Of a DNA stretch of 64,000 bases, positions 17,594 through 25,302 are shown one piece after another (the first letter of the stretch is position 1; each line of letters begins with the position of its first letter). The position numbers were made by a program, and so were the translations under genes. Origin of the DNA: JBHJGP01 sp050331695 (GTDB lineage: Bacteria > Pseudomonadota > Alphaproteobacteria > Geminicoccales > Geminicoccaceae). The stretch lies in assembly GCA_050331695.1 (NCBI GenBank), contig JBHJGP010000003.1:1-64000 (forward strand). Direction: 5' to 3'. Below the pieces are notes generated by a model. That model did no database searches, had not been told where the DNA came from, and saw only the letters and a program-made list of their open reading frames with translations.

Positions 17594-18256
17594 CTGTTCG
17601 ACCCTTGGTTCCGCCGGCGGCTCGATCCTTGGCTCGGTAAAGCCGGTGCTAGTGTCGCCGCCACCGGGATCAGCGCCGACGCTTTGACCCTTATCGGCTT
17701 TTTCGTTGGTTTCGGCGCCTGTGTCGCCATCGCCGCCGGCCAGCCGCTGCTCGGGCTCGCTTTGTTCCTCGTCAACCGGCTTCTCGATGGCCTCGACGGC
17801 GCGGTTGCCCGGGTCAATGGCACCACCGATCTCGGCGCCTTTCTCGACATCGTCCTCGATTTCCTCGTTTATTCCGGCGTCATCCTCGCCTTCGCGGTGG
17901 CCGATCCGGAAAGAAACGCGCTGCCGGCGGCGGTCCTGATCACCAGCTTCGTCGGGACCGGCAGCTCGTTCCTGGCCTATGCTGTGATCGCCGCGAAACG
18001 GGGCCAGTCGACGCAGGCCCGGGGCAGGAAATCGATCTACTATCTGGGCGGGCTCACCGAGGGCAGCGAGACCATGGCCGTGCTCTCCTTGATGTGCCTG
18101 ATACCCGCCTGGTTTCCGGTCCTGGCCACTCTCTTCGCTTTCTTGTGCTGGCTGACCGTGGCGGCGCGGATCTACATGGCGGCAGAGGCGTTCAGCGATC
18201 GCTCGGGACCGCGCCAGGCAAGCCAGCCGACGACGAGCGTCAGACAGGCCGAATAG
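17594..18256 (+). CDS. CDP-alcohol phosphatidyltransferase family protein, abnormal start
   Basis: A second integral-membrane CDP-alcohol phosphotransferase, with the motif DGLDGAVARVNG then GAFLDIVLD. Homology clearly begins at FDPWFRRRLDPWLGK, well before the first standard start codon in frame (TTG 17684). Between the in-frame stop at 17579-17581 and that stretch the only plausible initiator is CTG at 17594, which has GGAG seven bases upstream. An ATG at 17581, coupled to the pssA stop as TGATG, is in the wrong frame and dies at 17640; removing one base near 17593 would join it to the gene. So this is either a rare CTG start or a one-base frameshift (mutation or sequencing error). Substrate unknown. 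The 3' end overlaps dsbB by 85 bases, tail to tail. Confidence 0.75.
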   Translation: MFDPWFRRRLDPWLGKAGASVAATGISADALTLIGFFVGFGACVAIAAGQPLLGLALFLVNRLLDGLDGAVARVNGTTDLGAFLDIVLDFLVYSGVILAFAVADPERNALPAAVLITSFVGTGSSFLAYAVIAAKRGQSTQARGRKSIYYLGGLTEGSETMAVLSLMCLIPAWFPVLATLFAFLCWLTVAARIYMAAEAFSDRSGPRQASQPTTSVRQAE

Positions 18257-18672
18257 AGCACATTCCAGAGTGCCATCGAGATACCGAGAAAGCGCGGCCC
18301 CGCCTGATCGCAGCTTGGCTCATCCTGGGCCAGCAGCATTTGGCGCAGTTCCTCGACGCTCTCCGCCGGGCCGCCGGCAACACAGCCTGAGGGCAGCGCG
18401 ATCCAACCGAACTCGACGCCTGCATGGTAGGCCGAAATCCCGGCACTCGCGAGAAAGGCGAGGGCGCCAAGCGCGATCAGCCAGCGATTGTGCCCCACAA
18501 TCAACGACACGCCGGCCAGTGCAAGGGCGAGCCCGTGGGGGTAGCGGGCGAGCACGCAGAGATGGCAGGGCGCCCAGCCGCCCCCATGCTCTACCGCCAA
18601 GGCCGTGATCAGGGCTGCCGCCGCGCCGGCCAGCGTCAGATAAGTGCCGGTTTGGATCGACAGGCCGGCCAT
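18172..18672 (-). CDS. dsbB: Disulfide bond formation protein B
   Basis: Inner-membrane quinone reductase that reoxidises the periplasmic thiol oxidase DsbA. The 166-aa protein has four hydrophobic helices and the two catalytic cysteine pairs: C36 and C39 in CHLC, and C97 and C121 (PSGC, PSCDQ) in the second periplasmic loop. The ATG at 18672 overlaps the stop of the upstream DedA-family gene (ATGA), so the two are co-translated. The last 85 bases overlap the convergent CDP-alcohol phosphotransferase gene. No dsbA is in the window. Confidence 0.88.
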   Translation of the reverse strand: MAGLSIQTGTYLTLAGAAAALITALAVEHGGGWAPCHLCVLARYPHGLALALAGVSLIVGHNRWLIALGALAFLASAGISAYHAGVEFGWIALPSGCVAGGPAESVEELRQMLLAQDEPSCDQAGPRFLGISMALWNVLYSACLTLVVGWLAWRGPERSLNASAAM

Positions 18673-19280
18673 CACAGCAGTTTCAGCACGGCAAAGCCGC
18701 CCACCAGCAGGACGAAGAAAACAACGCTGAGCCAACCCAGATTGGCCTCGATGAACCGTTGGATCGGCGCGCCAAACCACCAGAGCAGCCCGGCGACGAC
18801 GAAAAACCGGATGCCCCGGGAAAGCACCGAGGCCACCGTGAATGTCACAAGATCCAGATGCACCGTGCCGCTGGCGATGGTGATGACCTTGTAAGGGAAA
18901 GGGGTGATGCCGGCGCCGAACACGATCCAGCCGCCTTGGGCGTTGTACCAGCCCTGAAATTCTCCGAACTTGTCGGCGTAGCCGTAGAAATTGAGGATCG
19001 GTTCGCCCAGGGCTTCGAAAAGTACGGCGCCGATGCCGTAGCCGGCGAGCCCGCCCAGGACGGAGGCGAGCGTGCAGACACCGGCGATCAACCACGCTTT
19101 GTTGCGGGCGGCGAGCACCATGGGGATCAGGAGAATATCGGGAGGGATGGGAAAGACGGAGCTTTCCGCGAAGGAAATGAGAAACAAGAAGCCAAGAGCG
19201 TAAGGCGACGCCGCCTTCGCCATGGTCCAGTCATAAAGCGCGCGCAAGCTGACACCTCTGCGAAAACAGGCCCACGCCAT
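18672..19280 (-). CDS. DedA/YqaA-family membrane protein (SNARE-associated domain)
   Basis: A 202-aa polytopic membrane protein. The DedA-type core is visible: FAESSVFPIPPDILLIPM, then GGLAGYGIGAVLFEALGEPIL, and the glycine- and proline-rich reentrant FGAGITPFPYKVITIASG. DedA proteins are linked to undecaprenyl-phosphate and phospholipid flipping and to proton-motive-force maintenance; the YqaA branch is poorly studied. The ATG at 19280 is used; a GTG or TTG 9-11 residues later is possible. It is coupled to dsbB and follows mntR with 34 bases between. Confidence 0.85.
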   Translation of the reverse strand: MAWACFRRGVSLRALYDWTMAKAASPYALGFLFLISFAESSVFPIPPDILLIPMVLAARNKAWLIAGVCTLASVLGGLAGYGIGAVLFEALGEPILNFYGYADKFGEFQGWYNAQGGWIVFGAGITPFPYKVITIASGTVHLDLVTFTVASVLSRGIRFFVVAGLLWWFGAPIQRFIEANLGWLSVVFFVLLVGGFAVLKLL

Positions 19281-19314
19281 CTAATCCAGGCGGCCCAAAG
19301 GCGCAACGAAAGGC

Positions 19315-19764
19315 TTAGCCCTCGGTCTTTTTCAGATCCTTCAGATCGGGCAGCACGGCTTCCAGGCGCCGGAGCGTTTCGCCGCTGACATGGTGCTCGA
19401 TTCCCTCGGCATCCTGGGCCGCCACCGCTTCCGGCACGCCGATGGCGCGCAAGAAATCCAGCACGACCCTGTGGCGGCGCTTGCAGGTTTCCGCGAGCAT
19501 CCGGCCGTCGTCGGTAAGGAAGATCGAGCGGTAGGGCTCGGCTTCGACCAGCCCCTCTCGTTTGAGACGGGTGATGGTGTTGTTGACCGTTGCGTTGCTG
19601 ACGCCTAGCCGGTCGGCCAGTTCGACCGCACGGGCTTCGCCTTTGACATCGATCAGATCGGCGATCAGTTCGACATAATCCTCGGCCACCTCGGTCTTGT
19701 GATCGGTGCGCATGCGATCGAACGAAGCGGCCTGCTGTTCCGGATCGCTCAGTTTGTGTTTCAT
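19315..19764 (-). CDS. mntR: Manganese transport regulator MntR (DtxR family)
   Basis: Metal-dependent repressor. The 149-aa protein has an N-terminal winged helix (DVKGEARAVELADRLGVSNATVNNTITRL) and the metal-binding dimerisation domain, with the usual cysteine and histidine/glutamate ligands in CKRRHRVVLDFL and EGIEHHVS. It lacks the SH3-like third domain of DtxR, which fits MntR. I took the ATG at 19764; the open frame extends four codons to a TTG. It is the last gene of the run that encodes a Mn/Zn ABC transporter, 122 bases from the terminal permease gene, and most likely represses it when manganese is plentiful. Confidence 0.9.
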   Translation of the reverse strand: MKHKLSDPEQQAASFDRMRTDHKTEVAEDYVELIADLIDVKGEARAVELADRLGVSNATVNNTITRLKREGLVEAEPYRSIFLTDDGRMLAETCKRRHRVVLDFLRAIGVPEAVAAQDAEGIEHHVSGETLRRLEAVLPDLKDLKKTEG

Positions 19765-19886
19765 CGGCACTGTCAAACTATCGTCTCGGTTCGGGACAGA
19801 CTAACGAATGTCGCAGGCCTTGTCGCCCGCGGGCCGTTGTGAAACCCGAGCCTCGCCTTTACAAAAGCTTGTTTTTTCAGGCGTTC

Positions 19887-20819
19887 TCAGGTTTCCGCGG
19901 CGCTGGGCGCGCCAAGGCGGTGCCGATGAGGAGCAAACAGACAGGCAACTGCCAGGATGATGCCTGAAACCGTGGCGATCATACCAGCGGCACTGACCGC
20001 ATTCGCCGCACCCAGCCAGAGAGGTCCGTAGCCGGCGAGCACATAGCCGAGGACCGCGGAAAGCGCCGCGAACAGGACGCTCCAGAGAACCTGATGCTCA
20101 AGGCGGTTGGTCATCAGCCGGGCCGCGGCCGGTGGGCAGATGAACATGGCGATGACAATGATCGAGCCCACCGCGTCGAAGGCTGCGACGGCTGCGACGG
20201 CCGCCAGAATCACGAGCGCAAAACCGAGCGCCGACGTCTGAATGCCGATGGCATCCGCGAAACCGGGATCGAAGGTCGAGATCTTGAGCGGTCGCCAGAA
20301 GAGAATTGTGAAGATCGAGGCGATGGCGGTGACCACGGCCATGCGGAACAATTCGGGCGGCAACGCCGCCAGCGCGTTCACATCCAGCAGAGACGACCAG
20401 CCGTCGGCGGCAAGCCAGATCAGGCTCTCGAGATTGCCATAAAGGGCGTGCTCGACATCCAGGTGAACGTTACTCGTGTCGCTTTGCTCCAGAAGCAGGA
20501 CGCCGGCGGCGAACATGGAGGTAAATGCGACGCCCATGGCCGCGCCCGGCTCGATGCCGCCCAGGCGCTTGATCGCTTCGATCAGAATGACGGCCACGAT
20601 TGCGGCACACGCCGCACCGATCATCATGGGCCAGGTGGCAACGACGCCCGTGACGAGAAAGGCGACGACGATCCCGGGCAGCACGACGTGGCTGATGGCG
20701 TCTCCGATCAGCGCCTGGCGACGTAGAATGAGGAAGTTGCCGGGCAGCGCGCAGCCGATGGCCGCCAGCACGCCGATCACCAGGGGCGTCAGGCTGAGGG
20801 TGACGAAGTCGGCACCCAT
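19887..20819 (-). CDS. Mn/Zn-type metal ABC transporter permease (second)
   Basis: Inner-membrane subunit of an ABC-3 family (Mn/Zn/Fe) importer, 310 aa with eight or nine hydrophobic helices. Diagnostic stretches are LPGNFLILRRQALIGDAISHVVLPG near the N-terminus, shared by SitC/SitD and ZnuB, and DAVGSIIVIAMFICPPAAARLM in the second half. Its ATG at 20819 overlaps the stop of the preceding permease gene (ATGA), so the pair forms a heterodimeric channel. It ends with a soluble tail of about 15 residues. Confidence 0.9.
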   Translation of the reverse strand: MGADFVTLSLTPLVIGVLAAIGCALPGNFLILRRQALIGDAISHVVLPGIVVAFLVTGVVATWPMMIGAACAAIVAVILIEAIKRLGGIEPGAAMGVAFTSMFAAGVLLLEQSDTSNVHLDVEHALYGNLESLIWLAADGWSSLLDVNALAALPPELFRMAVVTAIASIFTILFWRPLKISTFDPGFADAIGIQTSALGFALVILAAVAAVAAFDAVGSIIVIAMFICPPAAARLMTNRLEHQVLWSVLFAALSAVLGYVLAGYGPLWLGAANAVSAAGMIATVSGIILAVACLFAPHRHRLGAPSAAET

Positions 20820-22030
20820 CAGGCGGTCACCGTTCGGGGCGCACCGATCCGCCGGTCGATCAAGGCGATTTCGTCTGCCGTCAGCACCTTTTCGATCGGG
20901 GTTAGGCCGTCATAGCGCGCCGAGACCGCCTCATCTTTGTGGATCTGACGCGCTATTTCCCAGCGTTTTTCGTCGCGCAACGCCTTCGCCGCCTGGGCTG
21001 CGCCTTCTTCCGTGGCGACACCGTCTTCGCGTATCAGCCCGGCTCGGCGCAGCACGGCGAGGGTGAGGCCGTCAAAGATCGGTTCGCCCCGGGCCACCGC
21101 AAGCAGGCCTTGACGGTGGTGGACCAGGCGTTGGAAACGGCGCCGGCGGATGATTGCAGCCAACACGCCCCGTCCCGGCGCCAAAAAAAGAGACAGCGTG
21201 AACAGACCGAAGCAGACGAGCACGATGATCGGGCCGGTGGGCGCGTCCGGAAAAGCGGCCGACATCGCCGAGCCGACATAGCCCGAGACACCGCCGACGA
21301 TGCCGGCGATCACCACGACCCGGTCGGTGCGTTCGGTCCAAAACCGGGCTGTCACGGCCGGAATGATCAGCATGGCGACGATCAGGATCAGGCCGACGAT
21401 CTTGAGGCCGACGACGGTGACGCCGGTGACCAGACCCATCAACGCCAAATCGATCACGCGCACATTTATGCCGGAAGCGGCTGCATATTCGGGATCGAAC
21501 GCCACGAGCGTCATCGGTCTGCGCAGCAGGATGATGGCGGTAATAGCCAGTGCGCCGCCGGCTGCGATGGTCACCGCGTCATTGAAGAGCATGCCCGCGG
21601 TAGAGCCCAGAAGAAACCCTTCCAGACCCGCTTGCTGGCCCGATCTCATGGTCTGAATGATCGTCAGAAACACGATGCCCAGACCGAAAAAGACGGACAG
21701 GACCGCGCCGATCGCGGCGTCCTCGGCAAGGCGGGTTCGCCGCGCGATCCATTCGACCAGAAGAAAGCCCACCACGGCGGAGACAGCCGATCCGGCGAGT
21801 AGGCCCACCAGATTGCGACCGTCGCCGCCGAGCATCACCATCAGGATGAAGGCGAGACCGATGCCCGGCAGCGTGGCGTGGGCCACGGCATCGCTAACGA
21901 GTGCCCGTTTGCGCAAGAAGATGAAGGTGCCGCCGGTCCCGGCCGCGACGCCCAAGAGACCGGCACCAATTGCGACCAGCGACGCGTTGTAGCCGGCCTG
22001 AAGCAGGAGCGCTTCGATCAGACCGTCCAC
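20819..22030 (-). CDS. Mn/Zn-type metal ABC transporter permease with C-terminal winged-helix-like extension
   Basis: A 403-aa ABC-3 permease. Residues 1-290 are the membrane domain (FIFLRKRALVSDAVAHATLPG, then VVGLKIVGLILIVAMLIIPAVTARF). Residues about 295-403 are a charged, helical soluble extension (QGLLAVARGEPIFDGLTLAVLRRAGLIREDG) that resembles a DtxR-type winged helix; such fusions are known in MntC-like permeases. The role of the extension is unproven: metal sensing at the membrane or docking are possible. The start is GTG at 22030, nine bases after the ATPase gene. Confidence 0.9.
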   Translation of the reverse strand: MDGLIEALLLQAGYNASLVAIGAGLLGVAAGTGGTFIFLRKRALVSDAVAHATLPGIGLAFILMVMLGGDGRNLVGLLAGSAVSAVVGFLLVEWIARRTRLAEDAAIGAVLSVFFGLGIVFLTIIQTMRSGQQAGLEGFLLGSTAGMLFNDAVTIAAGGALAITAIILLRRPMTLVAFDPEYAAASGINVRVIDLALMGLVTGVTVVGLKIVGLILIVAMLIIPAVTARFWTERTDRVVVIAGIVGGVSGYVGSAMSAAFPDAPTGPIIVLVCFGLFTLSLFLAPGRGVLAAIIRRRRFQRLVHHRQGLLAVARGEPIFDGLTLAVLRRAGLIREDGVATEEGAAQAAKALRDEKRWEIARQIHKDEAVSARYDGLTPIEKVLTADEIALIDRRIGAPRTVTA

Positions 22031-22039
22031 GAGAGGGCC

Positions 22040-22861
22040 TCAGGCAGCAGACAACTGCAATTGATCGATGTGCGCCGTCGCCAGCCGGCCGCCATAGGTT
22101 GCCTGAAGATTGGCGGCCGTGAACACCGTCTCGACGGGCCCTTCAGCGACCTTGCTCACATTGATCAGCAACACGTCGTCGAAATAGTCGGCGACCGTCG
22201 CCAAATCATGGTGGACACAGACCACGGTCCGTTGCTCACGCTTGAGATCCTTGAGCACATCGATGATGGCCTTCTCGGTCGCCGCATCGACGCCGGCAAA
22301 AGGCTCGTCGAGAAGGTAGAGATCGGCATCCTGCACCAGGGCCCGGGCCAAAAAGACACGCTGTTGCTGGCCGCCGGACAATTCGCCGATTTGGCGCTCG
22401 GCGAAATCAGCCATCGAAACCCGGCTCAGGCACTCGAGCGCCCGTTCGCGATGCCGACCGGTGACAAAACCGAGAAGGCCCAAGTCGCGGTAGAGCCCCA
22501 TCATCACCACGTCGGTGACCCTGGTGGGAAAATCCCAGTCGACGCTCGCCCGCTGAGGAACGTAAGCCAATCGTTTGCGGGCCTGGTGGATCGGCTGTCC
22601 GAACACGGACACCTGCCCCGAGAGCCGGGGCACCATGCCAAGAACCGCTTTGAGCAGGGTCGACTTACCCGCGCCGTTAGGTCCGATGATCGCCATCATG
22701 TGGCCTGCGGTGACGGTGGCGTCGACAGAGAAGACAGCAGGCTTTTCGCTGTAAGACACCGTAAGACCCCGCACGAGGAGTGGCGCCTCCGCCGCCGGGA
22801 CGTCCTCTTGCGCGGGCTGTCCATCCACCCGGGCAAGCTGCATTTTCGAGGGGCTCAACAT
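22040..22861 (-). CDS. Mn/Zn-type metal ABC transporter ATP-binding protein
   Basis: Cytoplasmic ATPase of the metal importer, 273 aa. Walker A is GPNGAGKST, the Q-loop is in LAYVPQRASVDWDFPTRV (the VDWDFP stretch is typical of Mn/Zn ABC ATPases), the signature is LSGGQQQR, Walker B is LYLLDEPFAGVD and the H-loop is CVHHDL. All catalytic residues are intact. The ATG at 22861 gives a 25-residue polar N-terminal lead before the fold. It follows the second binding-protein gene with 27 bases between. Confidence 0.95.
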   Translation of the reverse strand: MLSPSKMQLARVDGQPAQEDVPAAEAPLLVRGLTVSYSEKPAVFSVDATVTAGHMMAIIGPNGAGKSTLLKAVLGMVPRLSGQVSVFGQPIHQARKRLAYVPQRASVDWDFPTRVTDVVMMGLYRDLGLLGFVTGRHRERALECLSRVSMADFAERQIGELSGGQQQRVFLARALVQDADLYLLDEPFAGVDAATEKAIIDVLKDLKREQRTVVCVHHDLATVADYFDDVLLINVSKVAEGPVETVFTAANLQATYGGRLATAHIDQLQLSAA

Positions 22862-22888
22862 GCTTTAATTTCCAGCTGCCAAGTTTTT

Positions 22889-23896
22889 CTAAGTGTCGGC
22901 GGTGAGCAGGCCGGCCATGCCCTTTTCGGGCGCCTGCCCGCCAAGCGCGCGGGTGATGACCGTGGCATTGTGATCGATCATACCGAGATAGGTGCCGCGA
23001 TAAGTGCCGTCCTGACCCATGGCGTCGGAGAACAGCTCACCGCTGATCGCGACCTCATGACCCTGGGCGGCAGCGCCTTCGATAAGTGCCCGGACATTGC
23101 GGTCGGAGATGGAGCTCTCGACGAACACGGCACTGACCTTTCGCTCCACCAGGAGATCGACCAGTTCGGAGATCCGCTTCACGCCGGCCTCGCTCTCGGT
23201 CGAGATGCCCTGGATACCGATGACCTCGAAACCGTAAGCCGCACCGAAGTAATTGAAGGCATCATGGGCCGAGACGAGCACACGGCTATCCGTCGGCACG
23301 CTCGCCAGCGCCGTCTGGACGTAAGTGGCAAGCTCCGCCACTTCGGCCACGTGGCTCTCGGTGTTGGCCCGGAAAGTTTCCGCCGCCTCCGGTCTCGCCT
23401 CGATCAGCGCGTCGCGGACGGCCAAGACCACCTTCGACCACAGGTCCGGGTTCATCCAGACGTGGGGATCGAACTTGTTCTCGTAATCCTCATGGGCCAG
23501 GAGGAGGTTTGGGGGAAGCTGCTCGGCCACCGCCACGACCCGCTGCCGCTGCGTCAGTTGGTGCATAAAATCCTCCATCTGCGCTTCCAGATAGAGGCCG
23601 TGCCACAACACCAGATCGGCGCGGGTCATGGCGACAATGTCGGTGCGGGTCTGGCGATAGGCATGGGGATCGACGCCCGGTCCCATCAGCGCCTTCACCT
23701 GCACCAGATCGCCGCCGACCTCGCGGACCGCGTCGGCGATTTGACCGGTGGTGGCCACCACCGAGAGCCGCTCTTGCGCGCTGGCGGGTTGAGCGAAGGT
23801 TAGACCCGCCAGCAGGCCGGCAATCGCCAAGACAAAAATCTGCAAGGTCCGCCTTGAGCGCGGCCTGATCATGCTGGACGACGGGACAAGACGCAT
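22889..23896 (-). CDS. Metal ABC transporter substrate-binding protein (SitA/MntA-like)
   Basis: Periplasmic Mn/Zn receptor of cluster A-I, about 335 aa. A signal peptide ends near AQPASAQ. The metal ligands of the family are in place: His in GVDPHAYRQT, His in KFDPHVWMN, Glu in FVESS, Asp in DHNATV. The ATG at 23896 has GGAG ten bases upstream; a TTG at 23917 with its own GGAG is an alternative. It lies just downstream of a paralogous binding protein and upstream of the ATPase, and is probably the one that matches the transporter. Confidence 0.92.
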   Translation of the reverse strand: MRLVPSSSMIRPRSRRTLQIFVLAIAGLLAGLTFAQPASAQERLSVVATTGQIADAVREVGGDLVQVKALMGPGVDPHAYRQTRTDIVAMTRADLVLWHGLYLEAQMEDFMHQLTQRQRVVAVAEQLPPNLLLAHEDYENKFDPHVWMNPDLWSKVVLAVRDALIEARPEAAETFRANTESHVAEVAELATYVQTALASVPTDSRVLVSAHDAFNYFGAAYGFEVIGIQGISTESEAGVKRISELVDLLVERKVSAVFVESSISDRNVRALIEGAAAQGHEVAISGELFSDAMGQDGTYRGTYLGMIDHNATVITRALGGQAPEKGMAGLLTADT

Positions 23897-23963
23897 GGCG
23901 GGCGCGCTCCGAAACAAATCTTTACTCCGCTGAACATGGCATTTTTAGAATGATCGTCAAGAG

Positions 23964-23977
23964 TTAGCCTGAACTAA
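23964..23977. promoter_or_regulatory. Candidate DtxR/MntR-type operator (TTAG-N6-CTAA)
   Basis: Within the 97 bases between the two binding-protein genes lies TTAGCCTGAACTAA, a TTAG-N6-CTAA dyad. The DtxR consensus box contains the same half-sites at the same spacing. It sits about 70 bases upstream of the second binding-protein gene in a locally AT-rich stretch. Because mntR is in the same gene run, repression of the downstream transporter genes is a reasonable inference. The half-sites are short, so chance cannot be excluded. Confidence 0.4.
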
Positions 23978-23993
23978 TTTTGTCGGGCAAGAC

Positions 23994-24980
23994 TTATTGG
24001 CCGTTGGAGAGCTTTCCTTGAAAGCCGTGCCGTGAGGGCACGCCGCCCAAGGCCCGGCTAATCAGGGTCGCGTTGTGGTCGAGCATTCCGATATAGGTGC
24101 CCTCATAGGTGCCGGGCGTACCCAGGGCTTCCGAAAACAAGGTGCCGCCGATAATGATCTCGCGGCCTTCCGCCTCGGCACCCTCGATCACCTCGCGAAG
24201 ATGCTGTTCCGCAACAGTTGTCTCGACGAAGACCGCCTGGAGCTTTCGTTCGACGATCAGATTGACGATCTCATCGAGATGCGCGGAGGCCGTTTTGCTA
24301 TCGGTGCTGAGGCCTTGAACGCCTAAAACCTCGATGCCGTAGGCGCGGCCGAAATAGCGAAACCCGTCATGGGCCGACAGAATGACGCGCTGCTCTTCCG
24401 GCACCGAGTTGATAGCGCCGGCGACGTAAGCGTTGAGCTCGTCCAACTCTTGTCGATAGGCCGCGGCCCTCTCGGCGAAGAGTTGCGCGTGATCCGGCCG
24501 CAGCTTTGACAGTGCCGCTTCTACGATGCGGACGACATCCGACCAGATATCCGCGTCCATCCAGATATGCGGATCAAACTCGCCACGAATGGACGGATGG
24601 GGCAGCAGGTTACTGCGTTCGATCAGCTCGCCGACCGCCACTACCGGTTGCCGCCTACGCAAGCCCTTAAACAACCCTGCCAGTCGCCCTTCGAGGCCCA
24701 AGCCGATCCACAGCTCCAGATCCGCATCCCGAAGCCGGCCGAGGTCCTGTTCCGTATGGTTGTAGGTGCGGTGGTCGACGCCGGTGTCGATCAAAGCGCT
24801 CACCTCGACCGCGCTGCCACCGATCACCCGCACCGCATCGGCCAAATGACCGATCGTCGTCGCGACCTTGAGAGGTTTGCCTGCTCTTGAGTCCGAGATC
24901 GGGAGGCCAAAGCAGGCCAGGCTCAAAGCGATCGCCGCCAGACGTCGGCGGCCAGGCCTGCTCGGATGTTGCTCCACCAT
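23994..24980 (-). CDS. Metal ABC transporter substrate-binding protein, second paralogue
   Basis: Another cluster A-I metal receptor, 328 aa, with a signal peptide (LAAIALSLACFGLPISDSRA). It aligns along its whole length with the downstream binding protein, so the two are tandem paralogues. Ligand positions: the first His motif is changed to VDHRTYNHT (no DPH), the others are FDPHIWMD, FVETT and DHNATL. The altered first motif, with an extra histidine, could mean a different metal preference. The ATG at 24980 was chosen for its signal peptide, with GGGA nine bases upstream; the frame is open another 34 codons. It is the first gene of the transporter run. Confidence 0.9.
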   Translation of the reverse strand: MVEQHPSRPGRRRLAAIALSLACFGLPISDSRAGKPLKVATTIGHLADAVRVIGGSAVEVSALIDTGVDHRTYNHTEQDLGRLRDADLELWIGLGLEGRLAGLFKGLRRRQPVVAVGELIERSNLLPHPSIRGEFDPHIWMDADIWSDVVRIVEAALSKLRPDHAQLFAERAAAYRQELDELNAYVAGAINSVPEEQRVILSAHDGFRYFGRAYGIEVLGVQGLSTDSKTASAHLDEIVNLIVERKLQAVFVETTVAEQHLREVIEGAEAEGREIIIGGTLFSEALGTPGTYEGTYIGMLDHNATLISRALGGVPSRHGFQGKLSNGQ

Positions 24981-25208
24981 GACCAGTTTCCCGGGACGCC
25001 CCTGCGACTTCGGATGTGGGTTGGTTATAGCGCGACCGACAAATATTAGCCCCATCTCATTTGTTATGGCGCGCCACAGCATTGCCTCGTGGTCACGGTT
25101 CGATCACGAGGTTGCGGCAGCTTGAGCTTGCCAGGCTCGCATTGACGCTAAGGGGAGGTCCGCCTACGACAATGCCCGCAACGACAGTGTACGGGAGCGA
25201 CCACCGCT

Positions 25209-25295
25209 ATGCCTTCGGGGTTTCGGCGCACCGCTGGGCTCTTTTTGCTTTGGATCATGACCCTGAGCCTGGCCGCAAGCGCCCTGTTCGGTTGA
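25209..25295 (+). CDS. Candidate 28-residue hydrophobic small protein
   Basis: An ATG with GGGAG about ten bases upstream opens a 28-codon frame ending seven bases before the XpaC gene. The peptide begins MPSGFRRTAGLFLLWIMTL: two arginines, then one uninterrupted hydrophobic stretch, the form of a single membrane helix or signal anchor. It is too short to assign by family. It could be a small membrane partner of the XpaC/TelA genes, a leader peptide whose translation tunes the downstream gene, or a chance frame. The ribosome site and the spacing favour real translation. Confidence 0.35.
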   Translation: MPSGFRRTAGLFLLWIMTLSLAASALFG

Positions 25296-25302
25296 GCGAT
25301 CG

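Noticed and set aside
19800..19886. Possible terminator AAAAGCTTGTTTTTT between mntR and the permease gene.
   Set aside because: The stem is only four or so bases and the T-run reads on the plus strand, against the direction of the genes on both sides.
21878..23803. Long open frame of 641 codons opposite the metal ABC transporter genes.
   Set aside because: It spans three well-supported genes on the other strand and has no recognisable domain.
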